Shown here: positions 42,601 to 56,100 of the stretch, piece after piece
Layout: every line of letters starts with the position of its first letter
Numbering within the stretch: position 1 is the first letter of the stretch
Assembly (NCBI RefSeq): GCF_014529535.1
Contig: NC_050737.1
Coordinates: forward strand, 5,558,749 to 5,622,748
Source: Bradysia coprophila
Taxonomy: Eukaryota; Arthropoda; Insecta; Diptera; Sciaridae
Length of the DNA stretch: 64,000 bases
Direction: 5' to 3'
Program-made: the position numbers and the translations under genes
The notes under the pieces: generated by a model
Databases searched by the model: none
Seen by the model: only the letters and a program-made list of their open reading frames with translations
Told to the model about the DNA's origin: nothing

Positions 42601-45600
42601 ATTATATCAAAGTTTTTTTAGGTTTTTTCAATTAAGAAGCAGAAACCCATATCAGAGACCCTTTGTTCCCTACTCCATGACCTTACTACTTCTATTAAGG
42701 AAATTTCCCTGTTTTCGATTAGAAGTCGTTTAAGGTTCTTGCCTTCTTGACGGTAGATCCTCATCCTGGAGTTCACGATTTCCGAAGGTGCAAAACTTGA
42801 GATTGGTATAAAGGGCGTATCCATAAGTACACCAGTCTCAGGTGCCAAGGCATAAGAACAGATAGGTTTGATGGATCCTGTGGAGATCATCGTTAAGTTT
42901 GCAGTGGTACGTAACACACTTTAATATTAAATCTGATGCAAACACATTTCTATTACAAAAAATTCGTCTTCTTAATGGATTCGTTTCGAAAACAACTGGA
43001 GATTGCATTCTCATTAATTATTAATTTTATGCAATGCTCAAACAATACGTGTAGTTGATAGAGTGGACTATTAAAACATTAATGGCAATCTGGCACCGTA
43101 GTACCTTATATTTAGTTCATATTCTAGTAAACAGAATGCAATTAAAATTTCAATTAAAATTCGGTAGGAGAATGAAAAAGTACCGTGATTTTTTGTGTGT
43201 GCTGTTTTTCTTCATTAATGTAGCCGTTCTCTTGTCCTCTTAATGGGTAGGAGCCTTTTAATGAAAAAGTGCTAGCTGGCATTTGTTTGCTTTGAGTAGA
43301 GCTTTCGCAGGCCAGATTATAAAGTATTAAGGTTGTTAAATATATACAGTCAAAGAGAAAGGAAAAAACTGGCAAAGCAAAAAAAAAAATCGTGAAGCTA
43401 AGAGAACATTAGATTTTTTGTTTATCGTTCTGATGTGTATACCAGTTTTGATATTCCTTCAGTATCATTTCACAGCGTTCGATGACTACGGGGATTTCTG
43501 CTTTAAAGTCGAATATATTTTAAAGAAAAATTTAATTCACGATTGCTACATTTACTCACCAAAAATTATGTTTGTCTGGACAAAATTGTATTTCCCAATG
43601 GGTATGTACACATGTCCTTCGTATATTACATATTTGGCGCTAATACATTCACTTTACCCTAGAGCAACGTTTTCTCAACTTTTATTACGTATTACGTCGA
43701 CTACAAATGTTCAATTGGAAATTTTGTGCACGTCGTGTAATCTAAAAATTTAATTAAAACGTTCGCTCACATCAATTACAATCTCACTCATTTAATCTAA
43801 TTTAATTTCGTAGAACAACATAACACCTTCTTTTTTGTCCTATCAAAAAAAAAACTAACACACAAACCCATAAGATGCTCGTATGAAGAATATATTTTAA
43901 CAAGAAATATTTAGAAATTCGTTTGTTGTTGTTGGAAGTTGTTTTTTTGTTTGTTAATATTTATTCTCTCCTTATGCTTTGAACGTTCATTTCAACGTAT
44001 AGCGTACAATTTAGCTCACCTACATGCATCATTATCGGTACGAGAATCTATCGCAACGAAAAATTCTAAGTAAATTTTCTGTCACCTTATTCAGAAAAAG
44101 TAACTGTAACTTCAAAGTGTTTGTGTTTGATGTGTTCAAATTAAAACCAGGTGTATCAAATCGTCAAAACAAGTTTTGAATAAATAAACACTAAAAAAAA
44201 GCCGATGACTCGGATTATAATATGTATGAGTATGTTAAATAAAATGCTCTCTTTCTCCGGCAATATGAAAGATTTGATAAATTTTTTTAATAATAAAAAA
44301 AGTCGAGGAAAATCCAAAAATTTTACATTTAAAGTAGATCTTTGCATTTTAGTATGTGTGTACTTTGCGGTATATAATTCGAGTGAATATTGTTGTAAAA
44401 ACAACGCGACCCCCTTTTCCATTTTATACAGATCAGCCTCGTTCGTTTAGGGGAATGTTATGAGTAAAATGTTTCAAAAATATTCGTACAATGGGTGAAG
44501 GAAATTCCGAAACCAGACAATTCATACAACAATGTAATCTAACGGAAAATAGTTGCATACATTTCGTATTACTCGGTATAAACCCTTTCTATATGCAAAT
44601 TAAGGACTTATTACGTAGCTGATATGCTCATACACACAATACATATATATATTGAAGGTAGATTGATATGTATGTTGTGTACGACGGCATGCATAAGAGT
44701 TACCAAAATGCCGACTGTTGACTATATATACAATATTGTATGGATAGTCGAAGTTCATGTGGAATCATGTAGCGATTGTTAGTGCCATGGGAAGGAAATG
44801 ATGCAAAAAAGAAAACTAATTTTTGGTAAATGATACTTCATTCGAGCGTTTTGTGTGTTCGAAATGGTTATTGTTTTGTGAATTAAATTGTCAGACAAAT
44901 TAAATCCAACTGCCTTTTAAAATTAACACGACGTGCGGCTGGTTCGAGTGGTTAAGTTAAGTAATTAAGTTTGGTTTTTCGATTGCCAGTCGTTTAGACC
45001 ACGGCCTATTTTAAGCAATAAGCGATAGAAATGCAGAATTTTTGAAAAATAAATTCTTGCTGCAGGCTAAACGAGAGCATTTGTTAAACGGAAAAGACAT
45101 CTTGCACCTCAATTGAGAATTCACTTTAGGAGTGAATGATCCGAGGTATGACATTTGAGGTATATTCACGTACCGTAAATCTAAATAAGCGATTTTATGG
45201 TGGGATATGATGGGATTCATTCAATTCAATTCGACAGCGGCCAGCGAGTCACCTTCAGTTATCATTTCGCTGAGCTACAGACAAAATAGTAGTTATAGTC
45301 GACTGTGCTGCAATAGCGCTACTTATAGTCGACTGAGCCACATTAGCGATTAGGGACACATACAGACTGTACCATAATAACGCTACATCTACTCAATTTT
45401 TTCATGATATGAGTCCAAACAAGAAAGTTGTCTATAATCTGCGGTCCTACTTTCAGTGTTTTTTATGGTCAATTATAGGTGTCATTGCAAAATAAAAAAA
45501 AATCCTCATCAGAATGTCAAGCCCATCTCGTTTGTTAATAATTGCCGGTGTCTTCCACATTGTTGTTATAAATACTTCTGGCCATATTTTAATGGCTGAG

Positions 45601-48600
45601 CATATTAAAAATGCATTTACACGTAATTTCAAGTTAAAGTTTATTTATTTTAAACTCCAAACTTAGTTAACTACAAAAAAAAATAATAAAGCAGCACACT
45701 ACACCACAATAATATCAAAGAAAAGAAACCAAGAATAACATCACTTAACTCGTTCAAAGAGGAGACAAAAGAATGTGCACCGTAATTACACTTCACAAAA
45801 AAAGACAGAGATAACAAAGTTCATTCATGTTAGTTTATGTAAAAAAAATATTTTTTTTTTGAAATTTAATTCGTATTATGAGAATTAAAGCGGATGCGGC
45901 AATTGTTCAAAATTTTTGTATGAATTGGGAAAATTCGTTATGCTGCGTACGTAATGTATACACGACTATTTTTGTGAATAAGAAGCAATTATGTCTTTTT
46001 TCTGTTGAATATGCCACTTAATTGGTGTAATGTTTTTAAGTTTTGTTTGAATTTCTTAGGTAGTCGACCGAGTTTGACGATACTTTTTGTATATATTCTG
46101 ATGTTATATCTTGTAACAGCTCTCATTTAGTCACTCAGTACAGCATAATTATAACGGCGCCTTATTATAGGGGTGACAAACTCAGCGTACCGCTATCTAT
46201 TTTTAATTCAATTACATTTTCAGTCAACTGTAAACGAAAAAGAAGGATTTTCCATCTTTTTATCTCCAATTCTGGAACATCTTTCGCGTTTCAACGGCAT
46301 TATGTTTTGAACAAAAGTTTGGTTCTTGAATTGTTTCGTTCCAATTTTACATGGAATTATGAGGAGTCACCTTCGTGTCTATCGTTTTGAGCGAGTAAAT
46401 AGAGAACATAAAGCCTGAATTCCATTCTAACATTTCAGTTAAAATTGAATCTCCAAAATGATTCGAATAATTTTTGGAGTCGATGATAGTGGAATTTTGA
46501 ATAATTCAAATCCTTGGTTATCTCTAGTTTAGCTTAGGATAAACAAACCTTCATATCATCTGAAATCACACAACATTTCTCCCCTTGTTTCCTCTCACAA
46601 ATTGGTTTCGAAAACAATTAAGAATTTTGTTTGCTAAAAACAGAATTATTTCGTGAATTTTTTTTGCTCATGTTTCGCAAGCAAGGTATTCACTTATACA
46701 AACTGCTTCATCATTGGAAATAGTTTTTTTTTCTCAACTGAAAACTAGTTTCTTTTTTAGCCATAAATTCTACGAACCCCATGTTCAACAGAACAAGACC
46801 ATTTTATTGAAGGCTCTTTATGTTCCAGTTTATTGCACCTATACTAAGAAAAGGCATATCACTTGGATGTGGTTTTTCTTGCAGTCATATTACGATTTTC
46901 TGAAGTGGTTAGAACGTAACCTTACCTAAAACTGCGGGAATGTCTTATATGTACTTTGCCAGACAATTTTCATTTTGTTTTAAATCATTGAAAAATTTAC
47001 TCTCTAATTATAAATGAAACTATTGTACAGGAATGGTAAAGGCTTTCGGCGATGCAGTCAAAACTCTAAAACTGACAACTGATAGATTAGCAAAATTTCA
47101 TGAAATCTTCACCAAAGCACCAAGGTGTAATCGTGAATATACAAAAATCGGTCACATTTTTCATGCTTGAAAGACTCGATTCGAATTTGCCGGTGAAATA
47201 TTAGAATTATTCCCCTTTTTATCTCCATTTTTTATTCGATCTGATTCAACAAAAAACACAAGATCTTCGCCAAAATGGCTCTATTTTATCGTACGATATT
47301 ATAATTCGTATACCTCTTACACCTCTTACACACACACATATACAAATGAAATGAAAAAAAGGTTTTTGATTTTGGACCCCATACATTTATAACAATGAAG
47401 CGATATTGGTTTGGATGCGGATCTTTTGTTAATAAAAGGTTTTCTAAGAATGTGTGTTCGAGAATGAACCGGTGAGGTTCGGAATGCACTCACATGAATC
47501 GTTACAAAAGTGAAGTGAAGAGAAGAAGAAGAAAAGAAAAACATCGTACCATCGTTCTACTGTATTTCTCAACACAAACACTCATTTAAATATGTTTCGT
47601 GTGCACATATGATCCTGAATATCCTTATTTTGAGTGGAAAATGTTTTCTTTTTCTTTGCTCTCGTTATCCATTACACATCGGTCGTTTACATCCTATATA
47701 ATACCATTCAATGGAAGCAATAAATTTGCTTATCTTTCTCACATAGATTTAAATGATTATTTTTTTTATATTAAATGAAAAAAGAAACGAAGACGGAAAT
47801 ATGTTACCCAATGCAAAAGCGACCATTTATTTTCATCTCATTTCGCTGAGACAATTTTATTAAGCCAACGAGAAAATCTTCAACCATAAATTCGACGTGA
47901 CATCGAATACCTCTTTTTATGCATGCGATACCAAACATATCTCTTTTGCATGGTAATAAGTAATAATGAAGAGTTTAAAGCATGTATTATCCCTCTGATT
48001 AAATTTATGAATTTTAATATTTTTTTTTTGTAACTTTTTTTTTGTCGTATTTTCGTTGGCTCACCGAAACGGCGACGGTAAAATGAGTAAATTCATGCTT
48101 TGGGAAATGTTAATGTTTTTTTTTACACAAATTTGAATAACCGTTTAAAAACCTAAAGTCCATTAACCATTTTGGACGGCTGTGTATGCCTTTTCAAGGA
48201 TTTATGTTCCCTTTTTTGGTGCGTATTCGTGCAGATTAAATCAGATTTCGTGATTAAAGACAACACTCTATAAATATTACACTTGTTTCATAGTCTCTAT
48301 ACGTATCTATAGCCTATAACACTGTTAGCAGGTATAGAACACTGTGAAGGTAACATTTTGCTATCTGTTGTTTTCTCTTCTAAGAACACAATTCCAGAAA
48401 ACACGCTACAACAAATAAAAAAAAAATTGAAATTCTTTCTTTCGCGCTTAAACCGGTTGAGGCTAGAGACCGTACAATTATTGTTTTCTAAAATCCTATT
48501 TGCGGAGGCTTTGGCGTGGTAACAAAGAGATCTTTGGAAGGTGTTAAACGAGACGCATAACATCTGACTTAACGTATCTTGAACTGTATCGACAAGAACA

Positions 48601-49800
48601 ACTTTGAAATACTCTGCATGTATCCAGAATGTAAACGTAACGAAATCTTCATCCAATCAATTTCATTTTTCAACTTTCTTGTGTCAAGTGCAGAATTTAA
48701 CTTAATCTTAAATACAAAAACAACGTAACACTTGCGGTGGAGACTATGTCTATACATGTGGTACTAATTTGTCGGAAGTTTTGTTCACAAATTAACAAAA
48801 GGAAGAGACAATTTGCACACTGTGCATATTGTCGTTTCATAATAACTTTTGCTGTTCGCACACTGATCAAATAGTCCATCAATAATAACTTTTGTCTGCG
48901 AATAGCCAAAGTTTGTATGAAGAGACTATTTTGCACAGCGATTCGCGAGCCTTTTTCTTCACAAAATAAATGACGAATGTTGCAAAACTTTGACAATATC
49001 CATTGTCAATAAAGTTTTTACACGAACCATTTTTTACTCGAAGATTTTGCTCTTTTGATTCATTATTAATAAAATTCATAGTTCGTAGCGAAAGAAACAA
49101 AACCTTTTACAACAAACAACAATTGTATCTCGTTAGTGTTTGAAACTTCATGAGTCTCTTTTACTTGATTAGTTTTATTGTACGTTTCGTTGTGAAGACA
49201 TGTCTAACTAACTATCGTTCCACGCTCTTTTGTGCCGTTGTAGATAGCACATAGCTATAGAGGCATCTGAATGGCTAATTTCCGATTTTCCCATGAATAT
49301 TATACGATCTTAAAAAACCTTAACAAATTCTTAAAATTTTGATGAATTCACCCAAACAAATTGTGTTCTAATTTTAATTAGGTGAGGAAAATGAATCAAA
49401 TAATTTTCCCGTATGCGATGCGTCATTATTTTTATTTTATTTTTTTTATATTCAAATCTGTCGTGTGCGTTAACATGGGGAAAAAAATGTTTTGCATAAA
49501 ATAACTTTTGCCATGTGATAACTCATTTTTTCTGGCGAACACTCAAATGTCATGTGCCGACTAATGTTTTTTATTGCACAGTTTTTTAATATCAAAAATT
49601 TTACAGCCAAAAATAAAATGTGTGTCTAGATCGGAAAATATACCGTACTCGCACTTTATTAATTGTGCTGTCTGTGCCGGATTTTATGAAAGGTGATGAA
49701 AGGACACATGTATCGGTTTTACACCAAAAATTACATCGTTACCCTTCAACTTCAAATATCTTTTTTTTTTCAATTTTATTTATAAACGTGACAACACATG
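39700..49800 (+). other. First part of the giant first intron of the NHS/GUKH-like gene
   Basis: AT-rich, with no ORF that looks like conserved protein, many homopolymer runs and short TA or AG simple repeats (for example AGAGAGAGAGTGAG near 41325 and ATATATAT near 44646). No obvious exon with both splice signals and coding character. Nothing more can be supported. Confidence 0.55.
45291..45390. repeat. Three decaying 30-bp tandem units
   Basis: Units begin at 45291, 45321 and about 45356 and share TATAGTCGACTG(T/A)GC and (A/T)TAGCG(C/A)TA; the third is degraded. Short intronic repeat, no known role. Confidence 0.6.
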
Positions 49801-49832
49801 ACCTCACCCAATAATTTATTTATTTTTTACAT

Positions 49833-50147
49833 ATGTTCTACATTATGTTTTCAATCAGTTCAATATACCCCCGACTAAAAGTGCTTAAAACCAGACGGTA
49901 CGAAATTCATAGCAACAGAATAGATGCAATAAAACCTTTTACAAAAAACTATCCGCCCTATTGCTGTCAAATGTTTAGGGTTGACGTGAACCGTGAAATC
50001 GTTGATCCAGAAATTGCGTGTAGCAACGCTATTACGGAAGCCCGCGCGAAGTTGGCTAGCCAAAAAAAAAATATTTTTGGCAAAATCATTTTCATCAAAT
50101 GGACTTTCGACGTAGGTCTAAAAAGTTCACCAGAAAATTTCTTTTAA
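49833..50147 (+). other. Candidate internal exon or coding remnant (low confidence)
   Basis: An open frame whose middle part (VDVNREIVDPEIACSNAITE then ARAKLASQ) looks more protein-like than its AT-rich surroundings. A plausible splice acceptor precedes it (TATGTTTTCAATCAG ending near 49859) and a weak donor GTAGGT lies near 50111. I do not recognise the sequence. It could be an alternative exon of the NHS/GUKH-like gene, an unrelated remnant, or chance. Confidence 0.2.
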
Positions 50148-53100
50148 AACTCTATCAGCCACTTGATTTTCGAAACGCGACAAAGCTAAAACTCCCAAAA
50201 AGAAACATCGAAAACTAAACCTAATAACCCACTCTAATTCGTACGTGACTAAAACTATATTGTTAATACAGCACATAACATACTATACGTTGTCAAAATA
50301 ATTTCCATTAATCGTTTGGTTCCCAATAATATAGAATTCAAGTGCGTAATTTCGATGATCTAAATTCGGTGGTTAATATTAGCCTTTATGCTGAGAAGGT
50401 TTTTCTCTCTCGTAAATCCTACTGCGCTTCAATTGAGATGAAATTATACGTTTTATAATGTGTTTGCCTACCTCGACGATTAACATCTAACTTCCCCAGT
50501 TCCGATTATGGTTTTTTTTTGTTTAATTCTATTTTCCATTCACGACTCTCATGTGTAATTTGAGTAGTGAGGTGGAGAGATAAAATATGTGTGCATTCGT
50601 ATTTGTATGGATTTACAATGACAATGTGTTCAAATATGAGGCACTTTGGTTAAATTTATAGTCTGAGTGGTAAGGTATATGCCAATATTTTTTTAAAGAA
50701 TTAAAGTGTTAATTGAACATGCACAATCAATACGGAAGGGGTGTGGTGCGTTTCTTACGGTAAGTCAGGAATAAATTGGATTGAATCATACTTACATTAG
50801 GTAGACATGAAGACCGTATCCGATGACGTTTATTAGATTCCTTGTTCAACCACATCAAGATAGTAGGACAACAGATATTTCATTATTGTTGAAGTTTATC
50901 GGCTGTTCATTACACATCCGAGTGTCTGTGTTAAGAACCATTCATTCACATTTCGACTTATATCTGATTTATGACACGAAAATGTCTGGTGATGGCATTC
51001 ACCGTCGCATAGAGAGATAACTCAATCGTATTGTGATACGCTCATTGAGAAATTACATATCGAAAATCACGGAGGAGTGAACATAATCATTTCACCACCG
51101 AACAACACAACCCACACACATAAATTAATTAATGATCCAACACAAACCAATGGAACGATAATTGAAAGACTCTCTTCCATGCCACTTAGTTAATCACTTT
51201 TTGATGGAAGCGTTTGATGTGGAATATCACATCAAAATGCAAAATTTTGTTATACTTTAGGTATGATGTGGATAAATTTGTAGCATACTTGAATATTTCA
51301 TGGTGTGTAAAATATGAAAATAAGTGACATTTGTGAACATCTGCACCGAAATATTTTATGTATGGTTTCAAGGCCTCTATAGGTGGGTAATATAATATTA
51401 GGTAATAAACATGATTGCATGAAGAACATGAACAGAACAACAACAAAAAATGCGTATCCTTTTTTCCCTCGTCCGAAAAACCTGATGTACTATACGTACA
51501 ATGTACTGTACATACGGTCTATGAGGTTTATTTCATTGAGTGTAATTAAGGACATATTGTTTTCCTTTATTTTTTTTCTCTCTTTCCCGTTCCACATAGT
51601 GCTCGTATACCTTCGCATTATAATTATTGTTTTAGTACGAATTACGGTTTATTTATGCGATTACCCTAACCAATAAATGAATGTGTTTCTCGGGAAAAAA
51701 AAAGAATTTTTCTTGGAATGTTTTCCTTACACGTTTGGTAAGTATATTTATTCATTTATATCGAGCCTCAACACGGCGTAACGTATACACTCAGATAAGT
51801 AATACGAAGCTGATACATAGCTCTTCCTACTGTCAATGCTAGGTCACCCTTTCAGCAACGGCAAGCGTATAGCGGGTTAACAATAAATGTGCTACTTCTG
51901 CTGTTCAAAGTATCGTTTAAATTTTAAAAAAATCTTTTACTTCATTTGTTTTATTTAAGATTTATATTACTATTACTACTGTTTTCCGTTGCTGACGTTA
52001 ACAGATGTCATGCAAATTCGTGTTACTGTTGAATCTGAACAATTTTTAGTCTGTATTACGATTTTACATCTCATGTGTCGCATTTTCATCAACTCTGCCG
52101 CATCGGAAAAAGGTAATGCAATAACTGCATTTTAACTATTAAGCTACCACGAGAGTTACGCCTATCTCATCCACTAAATTGTTACAGAGAGTACATAATT
52201 TACATACGAAAATCCCCATGGAATTTGCGATATTCATTTGGTTTCACGTAGCGTTTACACCGAGTGCACTCAGATGTTGTCGCTGAACATATACATTGTA
52301 AATACTGTGTGGATCTTATAGGTAAATTGGATGCCTTCATTTTCAAATCTGTGTTGTTTACGTTTAATCATTGAGGGAATACTCTTGAAAAATCTTATAA
52401 CAGTGATTATACCGTTGATGTTATGATATGAAGAAGTGTCTTTCGTCGATGTTTATTTGGGTTCTCTGATAAAAAATGGTGAAAATGGCAATACTTCACG
52501 ATTTCAGTTTAGCGCTGCTAAGAATGTTATATATACGGTCCGCACGTATTAAATACTTAGGTCAAGCATCAACCCATAAAAAAAATTAATGAAAAATGAA
52601 ATCAAGTCTCAGAGTAATGAATCAAAGATATGTAGTAATCGTAAATATTTATTAAGCTTCAATTGTAGTCGTGAAAACATGCTATTAAGATAAATGAAAA
52701 AGGGGTGTGATTGGGTGTGAAAATAGGGTTAGCTTTTTGTAAATTAAAGGAGTTTATACTGGAATACCGGACGTATTAAACACTTGTGTGCTCTGTGAAA
52801 TTTGAGATGCCAGGTGCATTTCATGGCGCACTGTATTTCAGTGTACATGAAACATCGAAATGACTGAGATGCCAACGGTGTGACTAATATGCATGTGTAT
52901 GACACACATTATTTTTGATATTACACTTTTCTTACAGTGTAACAACAGGCGAGCTAAAATAACAACCGAAAGTTTAGAATTTTGTTTTTCTTGTGCGACA
53001 CTTTTGTATCCCCCACACACAAACCCACACTCGAACACAGTTTGTCGATTGAAAGTGGCTGCATGAACATTCGGCAAATATTCGAACATTCGTGTAAATC

Positions 53101-56100
53101 ATAGCTTTTTGTCAGGACAACCGACATATGAATGAAATATTACTCGAATTTCGATTATCCGATGTGTATACATGTATTTGTAGGTACACATATGTGGTAA
53201 TCGCTTACATATACTGGTTACATTTCTCCTATATATTTCCCTAGTCTTCCGTACCCATAAATCAAACTTAATCTATATTTAATAAAAGTATCCATAATAC
53301 TCATGTAAGTTATCATCCCGTATGTACATATATGTATAACATCCAACGATAATAAAAAAAACCGTTGATAAAATACGATAGTTGGGGATGTGAATCGTAA
53401 GTGCTGTCCCAACCACTTCAATGTTTACGCTGCAAGAAATGATAGTAATTTCAATGTTATATATATGTACTTTGAATAGACGTCGTCGCTGTTTACGATC
53501 ATATGTTTTTCTAACGGTACCGAGACGGGTTTTTTTTCGTTCGTTTATTCTGTTTTACGTCATAAAAAGATTATTAAATGCATAAAACTGTTCTTGCCAC
53601 ATACGAAATGCGGTCTGGATATATATAAATGAAAATAAAACATATATTCTATACGCACATATACGTATTGACGGTGGAACCACATATGGTATACTTATAT
53701 CACACCATGCATTTTATATCCCTTCATTCACATTACTTATAATACATTGTCGGTTTCCTATCAGCTGCTCCTTAGTTGAACGGAAATAAATAAATTCGTA
53801 AAGGATATTGTTGTGTGTTGTTACCAATGGTTCTTCACATCACTCTCACCAGATATTTTGAATTGGCTTTTCAACGTAACGAAAACACTAAAAAAGAATG
53901 TTGGTTTGGTGTGTGCGTTTTTTTCTTCTGTTCGTACGATTTTTATTTTTCACTCCCCGCTAAAATCAAGAAGGGAAAAATGATCAGAAACAATGGAAAC
54001 GTCTGAAAAGACTTGTTGTAAAAGCTGGTGGTAAAGTGATTTTTCACCAATCGTGCATCAAAAGATATGTTGAACAATAAAATGTAATATTATTGAGGTG
54101 TGGTGGTTGATGGTTGATGATGGTGATATCGGTTCTTTTATTATTCTCTTTTTTTTGCTTTTAAGGTGAACTCGAACTCGCAATATATTTTGGTAGGATA
54201 TATGAACTGTTAAGTGGAAATATATTGAGCTACTTATTTGTTACTTAGAAACACATTCTCTAATATAATTCGGAATCATTTTTTTTATAAAAAATATAAC
54301 CCGAATAAATGGCTGTTAGACATGAAAATGGATATTATACTGTCATGGACAAAAACCATTTCGAACGAAATATATACACACGAACGATCGGGGAAACGTA
54401 TGTGTACGTAACGTTTTTTTTATTATTATTTTGTCCGTTCGTTATTTGTGGATTTTCAGCTCAGACTATTTCAATCATTATTCCATACACCATACAACTC
54501 CTCTCACATTCCTTTCGGGGCGAGCGAAAGTAGCTTTTCGAAGGCTTAATAGGTAACTGAATTCAAACGTGACCCACGAAAAGAAAATAAGTGAACAATG
54601 TGAGAAATATAGAATGCGAACTGAAAAACCATTCAATTAAATGACTTCTGATGGGAAACGAATCAACATCAAAAGATCATCATGACATGACTCAATCATT
54701 TACAATTGATAAAATTTTCCATCCATTTCTTTTTCCGGTACTCTTTGTTGTGTACATTTTTGAGTCTTTATAATCTATTTAAAAATCATTTCTGTTATCC
54801 CAATCCAACTGGTGGATGGGCCGGGGATCACATAACTTTGCTACTTTACCTTTTTTTTTGCTTTTTTCGTAGGCTAGGCATAACAAAATGTATGTACAAA
54901 TATCATAATTTATTAAGGGTAGAGAAAGAGTGTGTAAGAAAATTTATGATGCAAACACTTTTGTCTGGATAATGATGATAAATGGTCCAAACAAATTAAT
55001 TTTAATTTTGCACAATTTTTCAGCATTATGAATGGGAGTACATCGTTTGTTGGTGTGTAGCACCCGAAAAAAAGTCGTCGTCGTCGCTTTCGTTTAAATA
55101 TTTTCCACTGAAAATTCAAAGCATTTTGTAGCAATTGTTAGTCAACATTTTTACTATTCTCATGGGTCGCACAACAAGCGGTTAAAAAGTTTATGTTTTG
55201 GAATTATTTAATTCTTCAAATGCCTTTTTTCTGCAAAAGTAATAAAAACGTTATGTCGTTAGTTATGAGGAGTATGTGCTTGGATTCTTCGTTTAACATT
55301 TAAAGACACAGTTTGAAATCAAGAGACATTTAATACGAAAATTGTATACCATTTATGTTCATACCACTTTCTTGTGTGCGCGCAGATATAGGAGGTAGAG
55401 AAGAAGAAAAAAAATTGTATATAAATAAAATATAAAATACTTTTATAGCATTTAAACAGCAAAAATGCCAATTTATTTGATATCGTTTTGTATTATTCCT
55501 GCGATGGTAATGTTTTACTTGCAAATATGGATGCACTCTTAACGTTATTTTCTATATAATGTGTGGTATATAAAACCAAACCGAACCGAACCAAACCGCA
55601 TGTTTATGTCTCTCTTGTTTGATGCGAAGATATTCAATTATATAAAAGTTGTCTTGCCCATATTGAAAATTTATATATATTCACTGTAGGTACAGAACAC
55701 TTCATGATCCTACAATATATCCAGTTGTATACCTCACAATAAATAATATTATTTGATTTTTTTTCTCTTCAGAGTTTGATGTAGTTTTCCTATACAACAT
55801 ATATCTACAACTATACATTCGAAAAAAAAACCCATTCAGAATGATCAATAGAAAGATGAATATTTTTACGGTGCAATGACATTTTTAGAGATTCAAATTT
55901 AACAAAATAAAAAAAATAATCGAACGTAGGCAATGGTACATAATGTACAACTTTTATATAATATTAATTTCAGTAATGATTAGGATGAACAATCGATACA
56001 CGCCATTGAACGGGAAATTACATTTTAGTTTTTAACATTATTTGAACCCGAAATGTGCAAAGTGAAGAAAGTCTACTGTTTTTCAATCATTCTTTCTCTT

